From an uncultured Streptomyces sp. (GTDB lineage Bacteria > Actinomycetota > Actinomycetes > Streptomycetales > Streptomycetaceae), in assembly GCF_947488945.1 (NCBI RefSeq), contig NZ_CANLBS010000014.1, positions 1 to 64,000 of the forward strand: a stretch of 64,000 bases of DNA. The letters run 5' to 3'. Positions 28,781 through 37,518 of this stretch are shown here, in pieces. The notes beneath the pieces were generated by a model that saw nothing but the letters and a program-made list of their open reading frames with translations, searched no databases and was not told the DNA's origin. The translations under genes were made by a program, and so were the position numbers. How positions within the stretch are numbered: the first letter of the stretch is position 1; each line of letters opens with the position of its first letter.

Positions 28781-29443
28781 GTGAGTCTCGCGGAGATCCT
28801 CGAACCCCTGCAGCGGCCGTTGTTCACGGTCCTGGACACCCCGGTCGCCTGGACCGAGGTGCTCGGATTCGGCAGCGGCGCGCTGTGCGTCTGGCTCGTC
28901 GCGCGCCAGCACCTGGCGAACTGGCCGATAGGGATCGCCAACAACCTGTTCTTCATCCTGCTGTTCGCCCAGTCCGGCCTGTACGCCGACGCCGGACTCC
29001 AGATCGTCTTCATCGCCCTCGCCGCGTACGGCTGGTGGACCTGGACCCACGGGGGTGGACCAGGGACGACCGACCTGCCGGTGCGCCGCACCACGCGCGC
29101 CGAGTGGGTATGGCTGCTCGCGGCGGGGGCGGTGGGGACCGCGGCGCTGGCCCTCCTGCTGTCCCGCGCCACCGACTCGACCGTCCCGTTCTGGGACGCC
29201 CTGACGACCGCGCTCTCGCTGACCGCGACGTACGGGCAGTGCCGCAAGCTCGTCGAGTCCTGGTGGCTGTGGATAGCCGCCGACCTCGTCTACGTCCCGC
29301 TCTACGCCCACAAGGACCTCTACCTCACCTCGCTGCTCTACGTCGGCTTCCTGGCGCTCTGCCTGGCCGGGCTGCGCAACTGGCGCCGGGACCTCGACGC
29401 CCCGGCCACAACCCCCGGCCGCCCGGCGGAGGTCGCGGCATGA
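28781..29443 (+). CDS. pnuC: Nicotinamide mononucleotide/riboside transporter PnuC
   Basis: 220 residues, a membrane protein with about seven predicted helices. The family core is WPIGIANNLFFILLFAQSGLYADAGLQIVFIALAAYGWWTW, and the second half has TYGQCRKLVESWWLWIAADLVYVPLYAHKDLYLTSLLY. PnuC proteins import nicotinamide riboside by facilitated diffusion, driven by phosphorylation inside the cell; the next gene supplies the kinase. GTG 28781 follows GGAGG by 5 bases. First gene of a four-gene operon with four-base overlaps. Confidence 0.93.
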   Translation: MSLAEILEPLQRPLFTVLDTPVAWTEVLGFGSGALCVWLVARQHLANWPIGIANNLFFILLFAQSGLYADAGLQIVFIALAAYGWWTWTHGGGPGTTDLPVRRTTRAEWVWLLAAGAVGTAALALLLSRATDSTVPFWDALTTALSLTATYGQCRKLVESWWLWIAADLVYVPLYAHKDLYLTSLLYVGFLALCLAGLRNWRRDLDAPATTPGRPAEVAA

Positions 29444-30525
29444 CCGGCACGGCGTACGGACACGGTCTGGTGCTCGGCAAGTTCTATCCGCCGCACGCCG
29501 GCCACCACCACCTCGTGCGCACCGCCCTGGAGCGGTGCGCACGGCTCACCGTGCTGGTCTGCGCCGCCACCGTGGAATCCGTCCCGCTCGCCGACCGGGT
29601 CGCCTGGATGCGGGAGGTCCACCCGGACGCCACCGTGGTGGGCGCCGTGGACGACATCCCCATGGACGTCCACGACCCCGCCGTCTGGGACGCGCACATG
29701 GCGGTCTTCACCGCCGCGGTGCCCGGCCCGGTCGACGCGGTCTTCACCTCGGAGTCGTACGGCGACGAACTCGCCCGCAGGTTCGGCGCGGAACCGGTCT
29801 GCGTCGATCCGGAACGGACCGCCTACCCGGTCTCCGGCACCGCGGTGCGCAAGGATCCGGTCGGATGCTGGGACTTCCTCGCGCCGCCGGTGCGGGCCGC
29901 CCTGGCCCGCCGGATCGTCGTCGTCGGCGCCGAGTCGACCGGGACCACCACCCTCGCGCTCGCGCTCGCCGACCACTACCGGCGGCGCGGCGGGGTATGG
30001 GCCGCCACCCGATACGTCCCCGAGTACGGCCGCGAGTACAGCGAACAGAAGCTCGCCGCCCTCCGCGCCGCCGATCCGCGCGCCCAGTGGGAGGACGTCG
30101 TCTTCTCCACCGACGACTTCCCGCTGATCGCCTCCGTCCAGAACGTCCGCGAGGAGGCCGCCGCCCGGTCCGGCTCCCCGGTCCTGATCTGCGACACCGA
30201 CTCCTTCGCCACCACCGTCTGGCACGAGAGGTACGTCGGCGGACGCAACCCCCTGGTCGAGGAGACCGCCGACCGCACGGCCCACCACCTGTGGCTGCTC
30301 ACCGACCACGACGGCGTGGCGTTCGAGGACGACGGCCTGCGCGACGGCGAGGAACTGCGACCCTGGATGACCGACCGCTTCCGCGCCGAACTCACCCGTA
30401 CCGGACGCCGGTTCATCGAGATCACCGGCACCCGCGAACAGCGCCTCGCCACGGCCGTCGAGGCCGTCGACGCGGTGCTCGGCGCGGGATGGAACTTCAG
30501 TCCGCCCCTCCCGGAGAACCGATGA
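29440..30525 (+). CDS. nadR: NadR-like bifunctional NMN adenylyltransferase / ribosylnicotinamide kinase
   Basis: 361 residues. The N-terminal nucleotidyltransferase domain has GKFYPPHAGHHHLVRTA (about residues 13-29, HxGH variant) and SGTAVRKDP. The C-terminal kinase domain has P-loop GAESTGTTTLA (about 164-174). Together they turn nicotinamide riboside into NMN and then NAD. The Salmonella NadR repressor HTH domain is absent, so this form is enzymatic only. ATG 29440 overlaps the pnuC stop (ATGA) and its own stop overlaps the next start. Confidence 0.93.
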   Translation: MTGTAYGHGLVLGKFYPPHAGHHHLVRTALERCARLTVLVCAATVESVPLADRVAWMREVHPDATVVGAVDDIPMDVHDPAVWDAHMAVFTAAVPGPVDAVFTSESYGDELARRFGAEPVCVDPERTAYPVSGTAVRKDPVGCWDFLAPPVRAALARRIVVVGAESTGTTTLALALADHYRRRGGVWAATRYVPEYGREYSEQKLAALRAADPRAQWEDVVFSTDDFPLIASVQNVREEAAARSGSPVLICDTDSFATTVWHERYVGGRNPLVEETADRTAHHLWLLTDHDGVAFEDDGLRDGEELRPWMTDRFRAELTRTGRRFIEITGTREQRLATAVEAVDAVLGAGWNFSPPLPENR

Positions 30526-31271
30526 GCACCGCCGCCCCCGCGGGCTACGACCCGCACGCCTTCACCCCGTTCGCCGTCACCGTCGACCTCGCCGTCTTCA
30601 CCGTCCGCGAGGAACGGCTGCACGTCCTGCTCGTGGAACGCGGCCAGGAGCCCTTCCTCGGCCACTGGGCGCTGCCCGGCGGGTTCGTCGCCCCCCGCGA
30701 GTGCGCCGAGGACGCCGCCCGCCGCGAACTCGCCGAGGAGACCGGCCTCGACGCGGACGCCGTCGGCGGCCTCCACCTCGAACAGCTCCGCACCTACACC
30801 GACCCGGACCGCGACCCGAGGATGCGGGTCGTCTCCGTCGCCTACGCCGCCCTCCTGCCCGACCTGCCCGAACCGCGCGGCGGCGGCGACGCGGCCGGCG
30901 CCGGATGGTGGGACGTGTCGGCCGTCGGCGACCTCGCCTTCGACCACGGCCTGATCCTCGCCGACGCCCGCGAACGGATCGGCGCCAAGCTCGAATACAC
31001 CTGCCTGGCCACGGCGTTCTGCCCGCCCGAGTTCACCCTCGGCGAGCTCCAGCAGGTCTACGAGACCGTGTGGGGCGTCGAGCTCGACCGTCCCAACTTC
31101 CGGCGCAAGGTGCTCGCCACCCCCGGCTTCGTGGAAGCCGTCGAGGCGCCGCCGCGCCGCACCGGAGGCCGCGGGAAGCCGGCCGCCGTCCACCGGGCGG
31201 GCACCGCCACCACCTTGCACCCGCCGCTCCTGCGCCCGCCCCTGCTGCGCCCCGAAGGGAAGCAACCATGA
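30522..31271 (+). CDS. nrtR: NrtR-type NUDIX transcriptional regulator of NAD metabolism
   Basis: 249 residues. A NUDIX domain begins FTPFAVTVDLAVFTVREERLHVLLVERG, with an intact box GFVAPRE...RRELAEETGL (about residues 53-75). A C-terminal winged helix follows (FTLGELQQVYETVWGVELDRPNFRRKVL). This is the architecture of NrtR, whose NUDIX domain senses ADP-ribose or related NAD breakdown products and releases DNA. Because the catalytic residues are kept, hydrolase activity cannot be excluded. A Leu/Pro-rich tail ends the protein. It overlaps both neighbours by four bases, so it probably controls its own operon. Confidence 0.92.
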   Translation: MSTAAPAGYDPHAFTPFAVTVDLAVFTVREERLHVLLVERGQEPFLGHWALPGGFVAPRECAEDAARRELAEETGLDADAVGGLHLEQLRTYTDPDRDPRMRVVSVAYAALLPDLPEPRGGGDAAGAGWWDVSAVGDLAFDHGLILADARERIGAKLEYTCLATAFCPPEFTLGELQQVYETVWGVELDRPNFRRKVLATPGFVEAVEAPPRRTGGRGKPAAVHRAGTATTLHPPLLRPPLLRPEGKQP

Positions 31272-32290
31272 TCGCGACGAGGACCCTCACCAAACAGGCC
31301 GCCACCGGCGCGCTCACCGGGCTGGCGCTCGGCGACGCCCTGGGCTTCCCCACCGAGTTCAACGACGTGCCCGGCATCCTCACCAAGTGCGGGCCCTGGC
31401 GGGAGATGGAGCTGCCGCGCCCCGCGGTCGTCAGCGACGACACCCAGATGACGCTCGCCCTCGGCCGGGGCATCCGCACCGCGATGGACAGCGGACTGCT
31501 CACCCCGCTGCGCCTGGTGCGGCCGGTCCGCGAGGAGTTCGTCGACTGGTACCACTCGCCCGACAACAACCGCGCCCCCGGCCGCACCTGCCTGGTCGCC
31601 TGCAGGCTGCTGGACAGCGAGCGGCCCTGGCAGGAGGCCAGCCAGACCGGGTCCAAGGGGTGCGGCGCCAACATGCGGGTCGCCCCCGTCGGCCTGGTGC
31701 CCGGCCTCAGTGAGGAACAGCGGGCCGGCGCCGCCCAGCTCCAGGCCGCCCTCACCCACGGCCACCCCACGGCGCTCGCCGCCTCCGACCTGATGGCCCG
31801 CGCGGTGTTCCTGCTCGCCCAGGGCGCGGAACCCCTCGGACTCGTCGGCCAGCTCCGCAGCTACGCCTACGAGAACCGGGGCCGCTACCACGCGCGCTGG
31901 CTCGGCGACCTCTGGCGCCACACCCACGACGCCTCGGCCGAGGCCTTCATCACGCGCGGCTGGGACGAGTGTCTCGACGCGCTGACCCGGCTCCAGGACG
32001 CCCTGCGCCGCCCGTCGCCGGAGACCGACCCCTGCGAGACCACCGGCGACGGCTGGATCGCCGAGGAGGCCCTCGCCACCGCCCTGCAGTGCTTCCTGCT
32101 CTTCCCCGACGAACCGGTCACCGCCCTGCGCCGCGCCGCCTGCACCCGCGGCGACTCCGACTCCCTCGCCTGCCTCACCGGCGCCCTGTCCGGCGCCCAC
32201 CTGGGCGCTGGGGTCTGGCCCAAGGAGTGGTCGGAGCGCATCGAGTACCGCAGCGACCTGCTGTCCCTGGGGGCGCTCTGGGATTCCTGA
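31268..32290 (+). CDS. ADP-ribosylglycohydrolase family protein
   Basis: 340 residues. DraG-type helical fold with the metal-binding motifs GLALGDALGFPTEF at the N terminus, VSDDTQMTLALG (about residues 55-66) and GDSDSLACLTGALSGA (about 295-310), which together hold two divalent metals in this family. Members remove ADP-ribose from arginine, serine or thymidine, or cleave free ADP-ribose derivatives; the target here is unknown. Translationally coupled to nrtR (ATGA overlap), which ties ADP-ribose release to the ADP-ribose-sensing regulator. A hairpin follows. Confidence 0.92.
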   Translation: MIATRTLTKQAATGALTGLALGDALGFPTEFNDVPGILTKCGPWREMELPRPAVVSDDTQMTLALGRGIRTAMDSGLLTPLRLVRPVREEFVDWYHSPDNNRAPGRTCLVACRLLDSERPWQEASQTGSKGCGANMRVAPVGLVPGLSEEQRAGAAQLQAALTHGHPTALAASDLMARAVFLLAQGAEPLGLVGQLRSYAYENRGRYHARWLGDLWRHTHDASAEAFITRGWDECLDALTRLQDALRRPSPETDPCETTGDGWIAEEALATALQCFLLFPDEPVTALRRAACTRGDSDSLACLTGALSGAHLGAGVWPKEWSERIEYRSDLLSLGALWDS

Positions 32291-32298
32291 GGGTCCTT

Positions 32299-32320
32299 CC
32301 GTACGGGACGGCCCGTACGG
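32299..32320 (+). terminator. NAD operon terminator hairpin
   Basis: CCGTACGGG (32299-32307) pairs with CCCGTACGG (32312-32320) around ACGG. No T tract. It lies between convergent genes and may serve both. Confidence 0.65.
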
Positions 32321-32361
32321 GCTGAGTCGCACGGGCCGATTGGGCGGCGGCCCGGTCCGGG

Positions 32362-33108
32362 TCAGGCCGCCGACGCCCGGCGGACGCGTACGAGGAAGTC
32401 CTCCACCGCCGCCCGGTCCGGTTCCGGCGGCAGCGGGGAGCGGCGGGCCGCCTCGTCGTTCTCGTCGGCGAGCCGGTTCATCCGGCGCTCCACCTCCTCC
32501 CACGGCACCTCGCCCCGCTTCACCGCGAGCAGTTCCGCGCGGGAGTCGCCGGCCCCGATCCGCAGCTCGCCGGTCCGCAGCAGGTCGCGGCAGCTCGCCA
32601 GCAGGCGCAGCAGATGCATCGCGTGCTTCCACCGGGGCGCCCCGTGCGTCCGCGCATCGGCCTCCAGCTTGCGCCGCTGGCCCAGCGCGTAGCGGACGAA
32701 GGTGGTGTGGGCGTGCCGGGAGAGGAACGCGCCGCGCAGCGCGACGAGTTCGCGCCCGGTGTCGTCGATCCGCTCCACCAGCGGGGAGTGCAGACACTCC
32801 AGCACGTTCGGGTTGGCCCGCAGCGCCAGCTCGCAGAAGCGCTCCAGCTCCCAGGAGAACTGCTCGGGGGCCGGGCCGTCCACGTGCGACGGCGGCTTGT
32901 CGAACCGCCAGAACATCGGCGTGGGTGCGACGTACACCCCGCGCCGGTCGGTGTCGCTCTCCTCCGTCGCCAGCCCGAACGCCCGCGACCCCATCACGCA
33001 CGCGTACACCGTCCGGTCCCGGACCAGGGCGTGCCCCTCGGCCCGGAGCCGGTCCCCGGTGCGGGCGTCGGAGTCGGCAGGGGTGTCGTCGGCCGCGCGG
33101 CTGCTCAT
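32362..33108 (-). CDS. RlaP-like nucleotidyltransferase (DNA polymerase beta superfamily)
   Basis: 248 residues. VMGSRAFGLATEESDTDRRGVY (from about residue 37) carries the Gly-Ser and Asp-x-Asp signature of polymerase-beta-type nucleotidyltransferases. The following WRFDKP, LELRANPNVLECL-like LRANPNVLECL and WKHAMHLLRLL segments match the RlaP family, which was named from RNA repair loci. No RNA ligase or other repair gene is adjacent here. The substrate is unknown. ATG 33108 was chosen because the ORF upstream is compositionally poor; an earlier start is possible. It converges on the NAD operon. Confidence 0.75.
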   Translation of the reverse strand: MSSRAADDTPADSDARTGDRLRAEGHALVRDRTVYACVMGSRAFGLATEESDTDRRGVYVAPTPMFWRFDKPPSHVDGPAPEQFSWELERFCELALRANPNVLECLHSPLVERIDDTGRELVALRGAFLSRHAHTTFVRYALGQRRKLEADARTHGAPRWKHAMHLLRLLASCRDLLRTGELRIGAGDSRAELLAVKRGEVPWEEVERRMNRLADENDEAARRSPLPPEPDRAAVEDFLVRVRRASAA

Positions 33109-33253
33109 CGGCCGACCGTACGCGAGGCGGGCGCGGGGACGCTTCCGCATTTCGGCGTGGCGAGGAGCCGAGGCGGCCGGGGCAGCCCGGAGCGGGTGAA
33201 TTCCGTTGCCCCGTACACCACTTACTGCCATGATTTTCGCACCATACGACCGC

Positions 33254-33290
33254 GGGGGCGCCGGGGCGGGCGAAAGCCCCCGGCGCCCCC
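33254..33290 (+). promoter_or_regulatory. GAAA-capped long hairpin in 5' leader
   Basis: GGGGGCGCCGGGG (33254-33266) pairs with CCCCGGCGCCCCC (33278-33290), and the apex contains GGGC-GAAA-GCCC, a classical stable tetraloop. It starts 64 bases before the helical-repeat gene, downstream of a CATACG -10-like element, so it could be a leader structure or attenuator. An A-rich stretch follows on the plus strand, not a T tract. Confidence 0.5.
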
Positions 33291-33353
33291 GCCGGCAGAA
33301 AAGAAGCCACGGTTCTGTTCTCCCGTCACGCGCACCCGCCCTTCCCCGCCCGC

Positions 33354-36300
33354 ATGCGGGCCCTCGCCCTCCACGCCCGCTCCCTCGACGAAGCCGGCTA
33401 CCGCGCCGCGAGGTCCGCCCTGGACACCGAGGACCCGGACGACCGCGCGACCGCCCTTTTCCTGGCCACCGTCCGCCGGGACGGGGAGGCGGTGGGCCTC
33501 GCGCTGCGCGACCCGCTGCTGCGCCGGCGGGCCATGTCCGCCGCGATCCGCGTCCCCGTCCCCGAACCGGCGTTGCTCGCCCAGGCGCTCAGCCCGGTCC
33601 GGGCGGTGCGGCACGACGTCCACAGCGTCCTGAGGCTGTCGCGGCGTCGCGCGCTCGCGGACCGCTTCCTGCCCCAGGTCCACGCACGGTACGGCGACGA
33701 CGACGCCGCCCGGCTCCTGCCGGCGTGCTCCCCGGACACCGTCGACGCCTGGCTGCCGCGGCTGACCGCCGTCCCGTCGTCCGTGCTGCACCGGTTGGCC
33801 CGCACGGCGCCCCTCGCCCTCGCCGCCCACCTCGTGCGGACCCGCCCGGACGACAACGCCGATCCGATGCTCGTGTACGGGTTCGACCGGAGCCACGCCG
33901 GGACGGTGGACGTACTGGCCCGCGACCCCGCCGCCACCGCCCTGCTCCTGGAGCGGGCCCCCGGCCTGCTCACCCTCCGGGCCGCCCGGACGCTGCTCCG
34001 CCGTCCCGCCGAACTGGCGGCGGCGCTGCGCTCGTCGGCCCTCCGGGAGCTGTCGATCGCGCCGGGCCCCCTGTCCCGGAAGGCGCGGCGGGCTCTCGGC
34101 GCGTGCCCGCCCGAGGACGTCGTCCTGCTGGCCGAGGCCCTGCACGTCGTACACGACTGGGGTGTCTGGGGCGGCGAAGAACCCCTCCTCGCCCTGCTGC
34201 CCCCCGAGGAGCGCCGGCGCGCGGTCGAGCGGCGACTGGAGGACGAGGAGACCGGGGCGGCCGAAGTGGCCGGGCCGGTCGCCGCGCTCGCGCCCGCCGA
34301 CCGTGCCGAGGCCGTCGGCCGGCTCCTGGACGGCCCCGGCCGCAGGGCCTCCCACCACCGGGCGGAGCTGCTCTCCTTGCTGCCCCCCGAAGGGGCCGAG
34401 GGACCACTCGGCGAACTGAGCTCCGCCGACCGCCCCCACGAACGGATGGAGGCCTGGGAGGGGCTGCTGCGCTGCGTCGTGCGGGAGGGCGACCCGCGGG
34501 GCTACGCGCGGATCCTCCTCTCCTGCGAACGCGCCTGGCACGATCAGGAGCCGGTGCGCCGCCGGGTGCTGGAAGCGGCGGGCGACGCCCCGGCCGGGCT
34601 GCTGAGGGCCGCTCCGTACGCCGCCCTGCGCGACGCGGTGATGACCACCACGCAGTCCCACGACACCACGCCCCACGCCCTGGACGCCGCCGCCCGGTGG
34701 CTGCGCGCGACCGTCGCCGCGCTGGCCCGGTGCGGCGGGACGGAGCGGGCCGCCGAGGTGGTGGACCTGCTGCTGCGCGTCCTCGGCGACCCGCGCCGGG
34801 AGGGACGGATCGCTCCGCTGGACCTGGACGAGGAGACCGCGCGGGCGGTGGCCGAACACTGCGGTACGCAGCCGGGGCCCGGCCTCGTCGTGCTCGGCGA
34901 ACTCCTCGCCCGCCACCTCGCCGCCCTGCCCGCCCTGGACACCGCCCTCGGCCGCCTCGCCCTGGCCGAACCGCACGGCGCCCGCGGCCGCCGGGCCGCC
35001 GCGCTGCGGCTCGCCGACCCCGCCACCCGGGACGCACGCTGCGCCGAACTCCTCGCCGCCGCACCGGCCCTGGTCGCGGTACCGGAGGTCTGGAGCACGC
35101 TGGCCCGCCGCCGCACCGACCTGGTGGACGCGGTGCTCGGCTCCGGCGGCCTTCCGCCGCACTGGGCCCCCGTGGAGCGGCGCCTCACGCTGGGACGATG
35201 GCTGCCGCACCAGCGGACGCTGCTCGACGCCCGGCTCGCCCGGATCGCCGCGGACGACGGAGCGCCCCTGGACCGGCGTACGGACGCGACCGCGCTGCTG
35301 GGCGATCCGGCCGCACTGCGCGAGCTCGTGGCCACCGGCCCGCAGCCGGTGGCGGCCGCCGCCTGCCTCGCCCTGGGGGAGCGGGCCGCCGCCACCGGCG
35401 GGACCGCGGCGCACCCCGGCGTGCTGGACCTGCTGCTGGAACGCGCCGTGACCGGCGGGGTGCGTGGCCGGGCAGCCGCCCGCGGCGTCCAGGCCCTGCT
35501 CGCCGCGGGCGACGACCGGGACGCCGTCGTGTGCTTCGGCGCGCTGCTCGCGGACACCTCCGCCTCCGTCGGCGGCCGCAAGGCCGCCGCGCGGGAACTC
35601 GCGGCCCGCCCCTCGCCCGCCGCCCTCACCGCGCTGCTGGCCGGCTGGGACGCCCCCGACCAGCACCGGGACGTGCACGCGGCGCTGGTCGCACCGCTCG
35701 TCGAGGAGGTGGACCGGCCCGGCGTCGCGGACCGGCTCGCGGCCCGGCTCCACCACCGGGCGGTACGCGAGAGAGTCGTCGCGGCGACCCCCCGGCGGGC
35801 CGGGGCCGCGCAGGCGCTGCGGTTGTTCCTGGCGCGGACGGCCGCCGGAGCCGAGGCGGGGACGGCCGGGGCGGCGGCCGGAGCGCTGCGCGGGCCCGCA
35901 CCGGAGAGCCGCGACCTCCGCGCCGTCCTGGTGGCGGCGGCCACGGATCCGGAACGGCCCGAGCCGGTCCGGATCCGGCTCGTGGAGCTCATGTGCGGAT
36001 GGGCGCGTTCCGCTCCGCACCGTGCGGACCTGACGGCGGCGCTCGGCGCCCTGGCGGACCAGGCGCTCGGGGCCGAACCGGCCGGGCGGCGCGAGGCGTT
36101 GCGGGTCCTCACCACGGTGGGCGGCGCCTGGGGCGTACGGGCGACCGAGGCCCTGGACCCGCTCGTGTACGCGCTGGAACGGGCCGGGCTGCGGCACACC
36201 GCGTCCCGTACCGCGATGAAGGCGGCACTGGCGGCCCTCCAGGCGGGGGAGGCGTCCCCCGAACGCTGGGAGCGCTGGCTCGCCCTGGCGCAGGAGAGGC

Positions 36301-36566
36301 CGGGCTGTCTCGACCCCCTGCGCGGCCGGGTGGGCGGCAGGAGGGGCACCCGCACCGAGCCCGTCGCGGCCGTGGTGGCGATGCTGCGCGGGCACGGCTC
36401 GGTCACCGCAGGCCTCGCCGCCGTCCAGCTCGTCGTCCGGGCCGGCGACCGGGCCGGCTGGGCCGCCCCCTGGCCCGCCGAACTGGACCTGCTGCGCGCG
36501 AGCCCCCACCCCCCGGTCGCCGAGGCGGCGCTGCTGGCGGACCTGGCACGCCCGGCGTCCGCCTGA
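33354..36566 (+). CDS. Large helical-repeat (HEAT-like) hypothetical protein
   Basis: 1070 residues, Ala/Leu/Arg-rich and almost entirely helical. Regularly spaced helices such as DDRATALFLATVRRDGEAVG, VRHDVHSVLRLSRRRALADR and GGRKAAARELAARPSPAALTALLAGW suggest an alpha-solenoid of HEAT or ARM type. No catalytic motif, signal peptide or membrane segment is visible. Proteins of this size and make-up occur in streptomycetes without known function, so I do not assign one. ATG 33354 has no clear ribosome-binding site; GTG or ATG codons shortly downstream are alternatives. Hairpin in the leader and terminator after the gene. Confidence 0.8.
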   Translation: MRALALHARSLDEAGYRAARSALDTEDPDDRATALFLATVRRDGEAVGLALRDPLLRRRAMSAAIRVPVPEPALLAQALSPVRAVRHDVHSVLRLSRRRALADRFLPQVHARYGDDDAARLLPACSPDTVDAWLPRLTAVPSSVLHRLARTAPLALAAHLVRTRPDDNADPMLVYGFDRSHAGTVDVLARDPAATALLLERAPGLLTLRAARTLLRRPAELAAALRSSALRELSIAPGPLSRKARRALGACPPEDVVLLAEALHVVHDWGVWGGEEPLLALLPPEERRRAVERRLEDEETGAAEVAGPVAALAPADRAEAVGRLLDGPGRRASHHRAELLSLLPPEGAEGPLGELSSADRPHERMEAWEGLLRCVVREGDPRGYARILLSCERAWHDQEPVRRRVLEAAGDAPAGLLRAAPYAALRDAVMTTTQSHDTTPHALDAAARWLRATVAALARCGGTERAAEVVDLLLRVLGDPRREGRIAPLDLDEETARAVAEHCGTQPGPGLVVLGELLARHLAALPALDTALGRLALAEPHGARGRRAAALRLADPATRDARCAELLAAAPALVAVPEVWSTLARRRTDLVDAVLGSGGLPPHWAPVERRLTLGRWLPHQRTLLDARLARIAADDGAPLDRRTDATALLGDPAALRELVATGPQPVAAAACLALGERAAATGGTAAHPGVLDLLLERAVTGGVRGRAAARGVQALLAAGDDRDAVVCFGALLADTSASVGGRKAAARELAARPSPAALTALLAGWDAPDQHRDVHAALVAPLVEEVDRPGVADRLAARLHHRAVRERVVAATPRRAGAAQALRLFLARTAAGAEAGTAGAAAGALRGPAPESRDLRAVLVAAATDPERPEPVRIRLVELMCGWARSAPHRADLTAALGALADQALGAEPAGRREALRVLTTVGGAWGVRATEALDPLVYALERAGLRHTASRTAMKAALAALQAGEASPERWERWLALAQERPGCLDPLRGRVGGRRGTRTEPVAAVVAMLRGHGSVTAGLAAVQLVVRAGDRAGWAAPWPAELDLLRASPHPPVAEAALLADLARPASA

Positions 36567-36575
36567 CGTACGTTC

Positions 36576-36606
36576 CCGGGCCGGGACCCGCGGAGCCCCG
36601 GCCCGG
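36576..36606 (+). terminator. Terminator hairpin
   Basis: CCGGGCCGGG (36576-36585) pairs with CCCGGCCCGG (36597-36606), loop of 11. No T tract. Confidence 0.6.
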
Positions 36607-36773
36607 AGCATCGTCCGGCATCGTCCCGGCACGGGGGACGCGCAGGAGGCAACCGGGCCGCGCGGCGACGGAACGGGTCCCGCGGGGCCGCCCGAGTGGC
36701 GCGGGCGGGTGGGACGTCGGAAATTGGCCGTGTACCCACTGCACTCCACGCTCCTCACACGAAGGACGGAACC

Positions 36774-37214
36774 ATGGCGGGAAACGATCTCGGATCCCTG
36801 CTCGGCGGCCTGCTGGGCGGCGGACGGAGCGGCGGCGCCACGGGCGGCGCCACGGGCGGCGGCGCGGGCGCCATCCTCGGTTCGCTGCTGGGCGCGCTCG
36901 GCGGCACCCAGGGCGGCGGCGCGGGCAACGGGCTGGAGGGGCTGATCGGCATCCTGACCAAGTCGGGCCTCGCGGACCAGGCGCAGTCCTGGATCGGCAC
37001 GGGTGGCAACGAGGCGGTCACCGGTCAGCAGATCGCCCGGGCACTGCCGGAGGAGACCCTGCGCAAGGTCGCCGACGAGTCCGGCGTCAGCCCGCAGGAG
37101 GCGGCGGACGAGATCGCCCAGCACCTGCCGGAGACGGTCGACAAGCTGACGCCCACCGGCCAGGTCCCGCAGGGCGGTTCGCTGGAGGACATCGTCCGCG
37201 AACAGGCTCTCTGA
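36774..37214 (+). CDS. DUF937 (YidB-like) family protein
   Basis: 146 residues. The first 60 residues are Gly-rich with LGSLLGGLLGGG and ILGSLLGALGGTQGG repeats. The conserved DUF937/YidB part follows: GLEGLIGILTKSGLADQAQSWIGTGGNEAVTGQQI, then a helical ALPEETLRKVADESGVSPQEAADEIAQHLPETVDKLTP. The function of the family is unknown; it is widespread and often abundant. GAAGGA precedes ATG 36774. Confidence 0.88.
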   Translation: MAGNDLGSLLGGLLGGGRSGGATGGATGGGAGAILGSLLGALGGTQGGGAGNGLEGLIGILTKSGLADQAQSWIGTGGNEAVTGQQIARALPEETLRKVADESGVSPQEAADEIAQHLPETVDKLTPTGQVPQGGSLEDIVREQAL

Positions 37215-37518
37215 GACCCCGCTCCCGGACCGGGGGCCTTACCCGACCCGCGTCCCGCCCGGCCCCCGCGCCCCGTCCCGGCCCCCGACGGGTTCCGGTC
37301 CGCCGCCCCGCCGCCACCCCCGCGCCGAGACCGACGGGCACGGCTCCGGGGCGGCGGACCGTCCGCGGCCCACCCGTGGGGCGCGCGCACCCGTACACGG
37401 CACCGCCGGGCCCGTATCACCGTCCGGACCGCCCGGTCACCGTCCGCCGCCGCTGATTACTGTGAGGGACGCCGAGACATCCGGGCGGAAGCGGTTCCGC
37501 GAAGGCGAGGAGAACGAC
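37215..37518. other. 304-base intergenic region DUF937 / aroH
   Basis: Very C-rich spacer with no gene. TGATTACT at 37454-37461 resembles an extended -10 element and would give aroH a leader of about 50 bases. Confidence 0.5.

Noticed and set aside
33222..37124. 1300-residue minus-strand open frame opposite the helical-repeat gene
   Set aside because: Composition (Gly/Arg/Gln/His-rich) is that of a mirror frame, and it would also cover the well-supported DUF937 gene.
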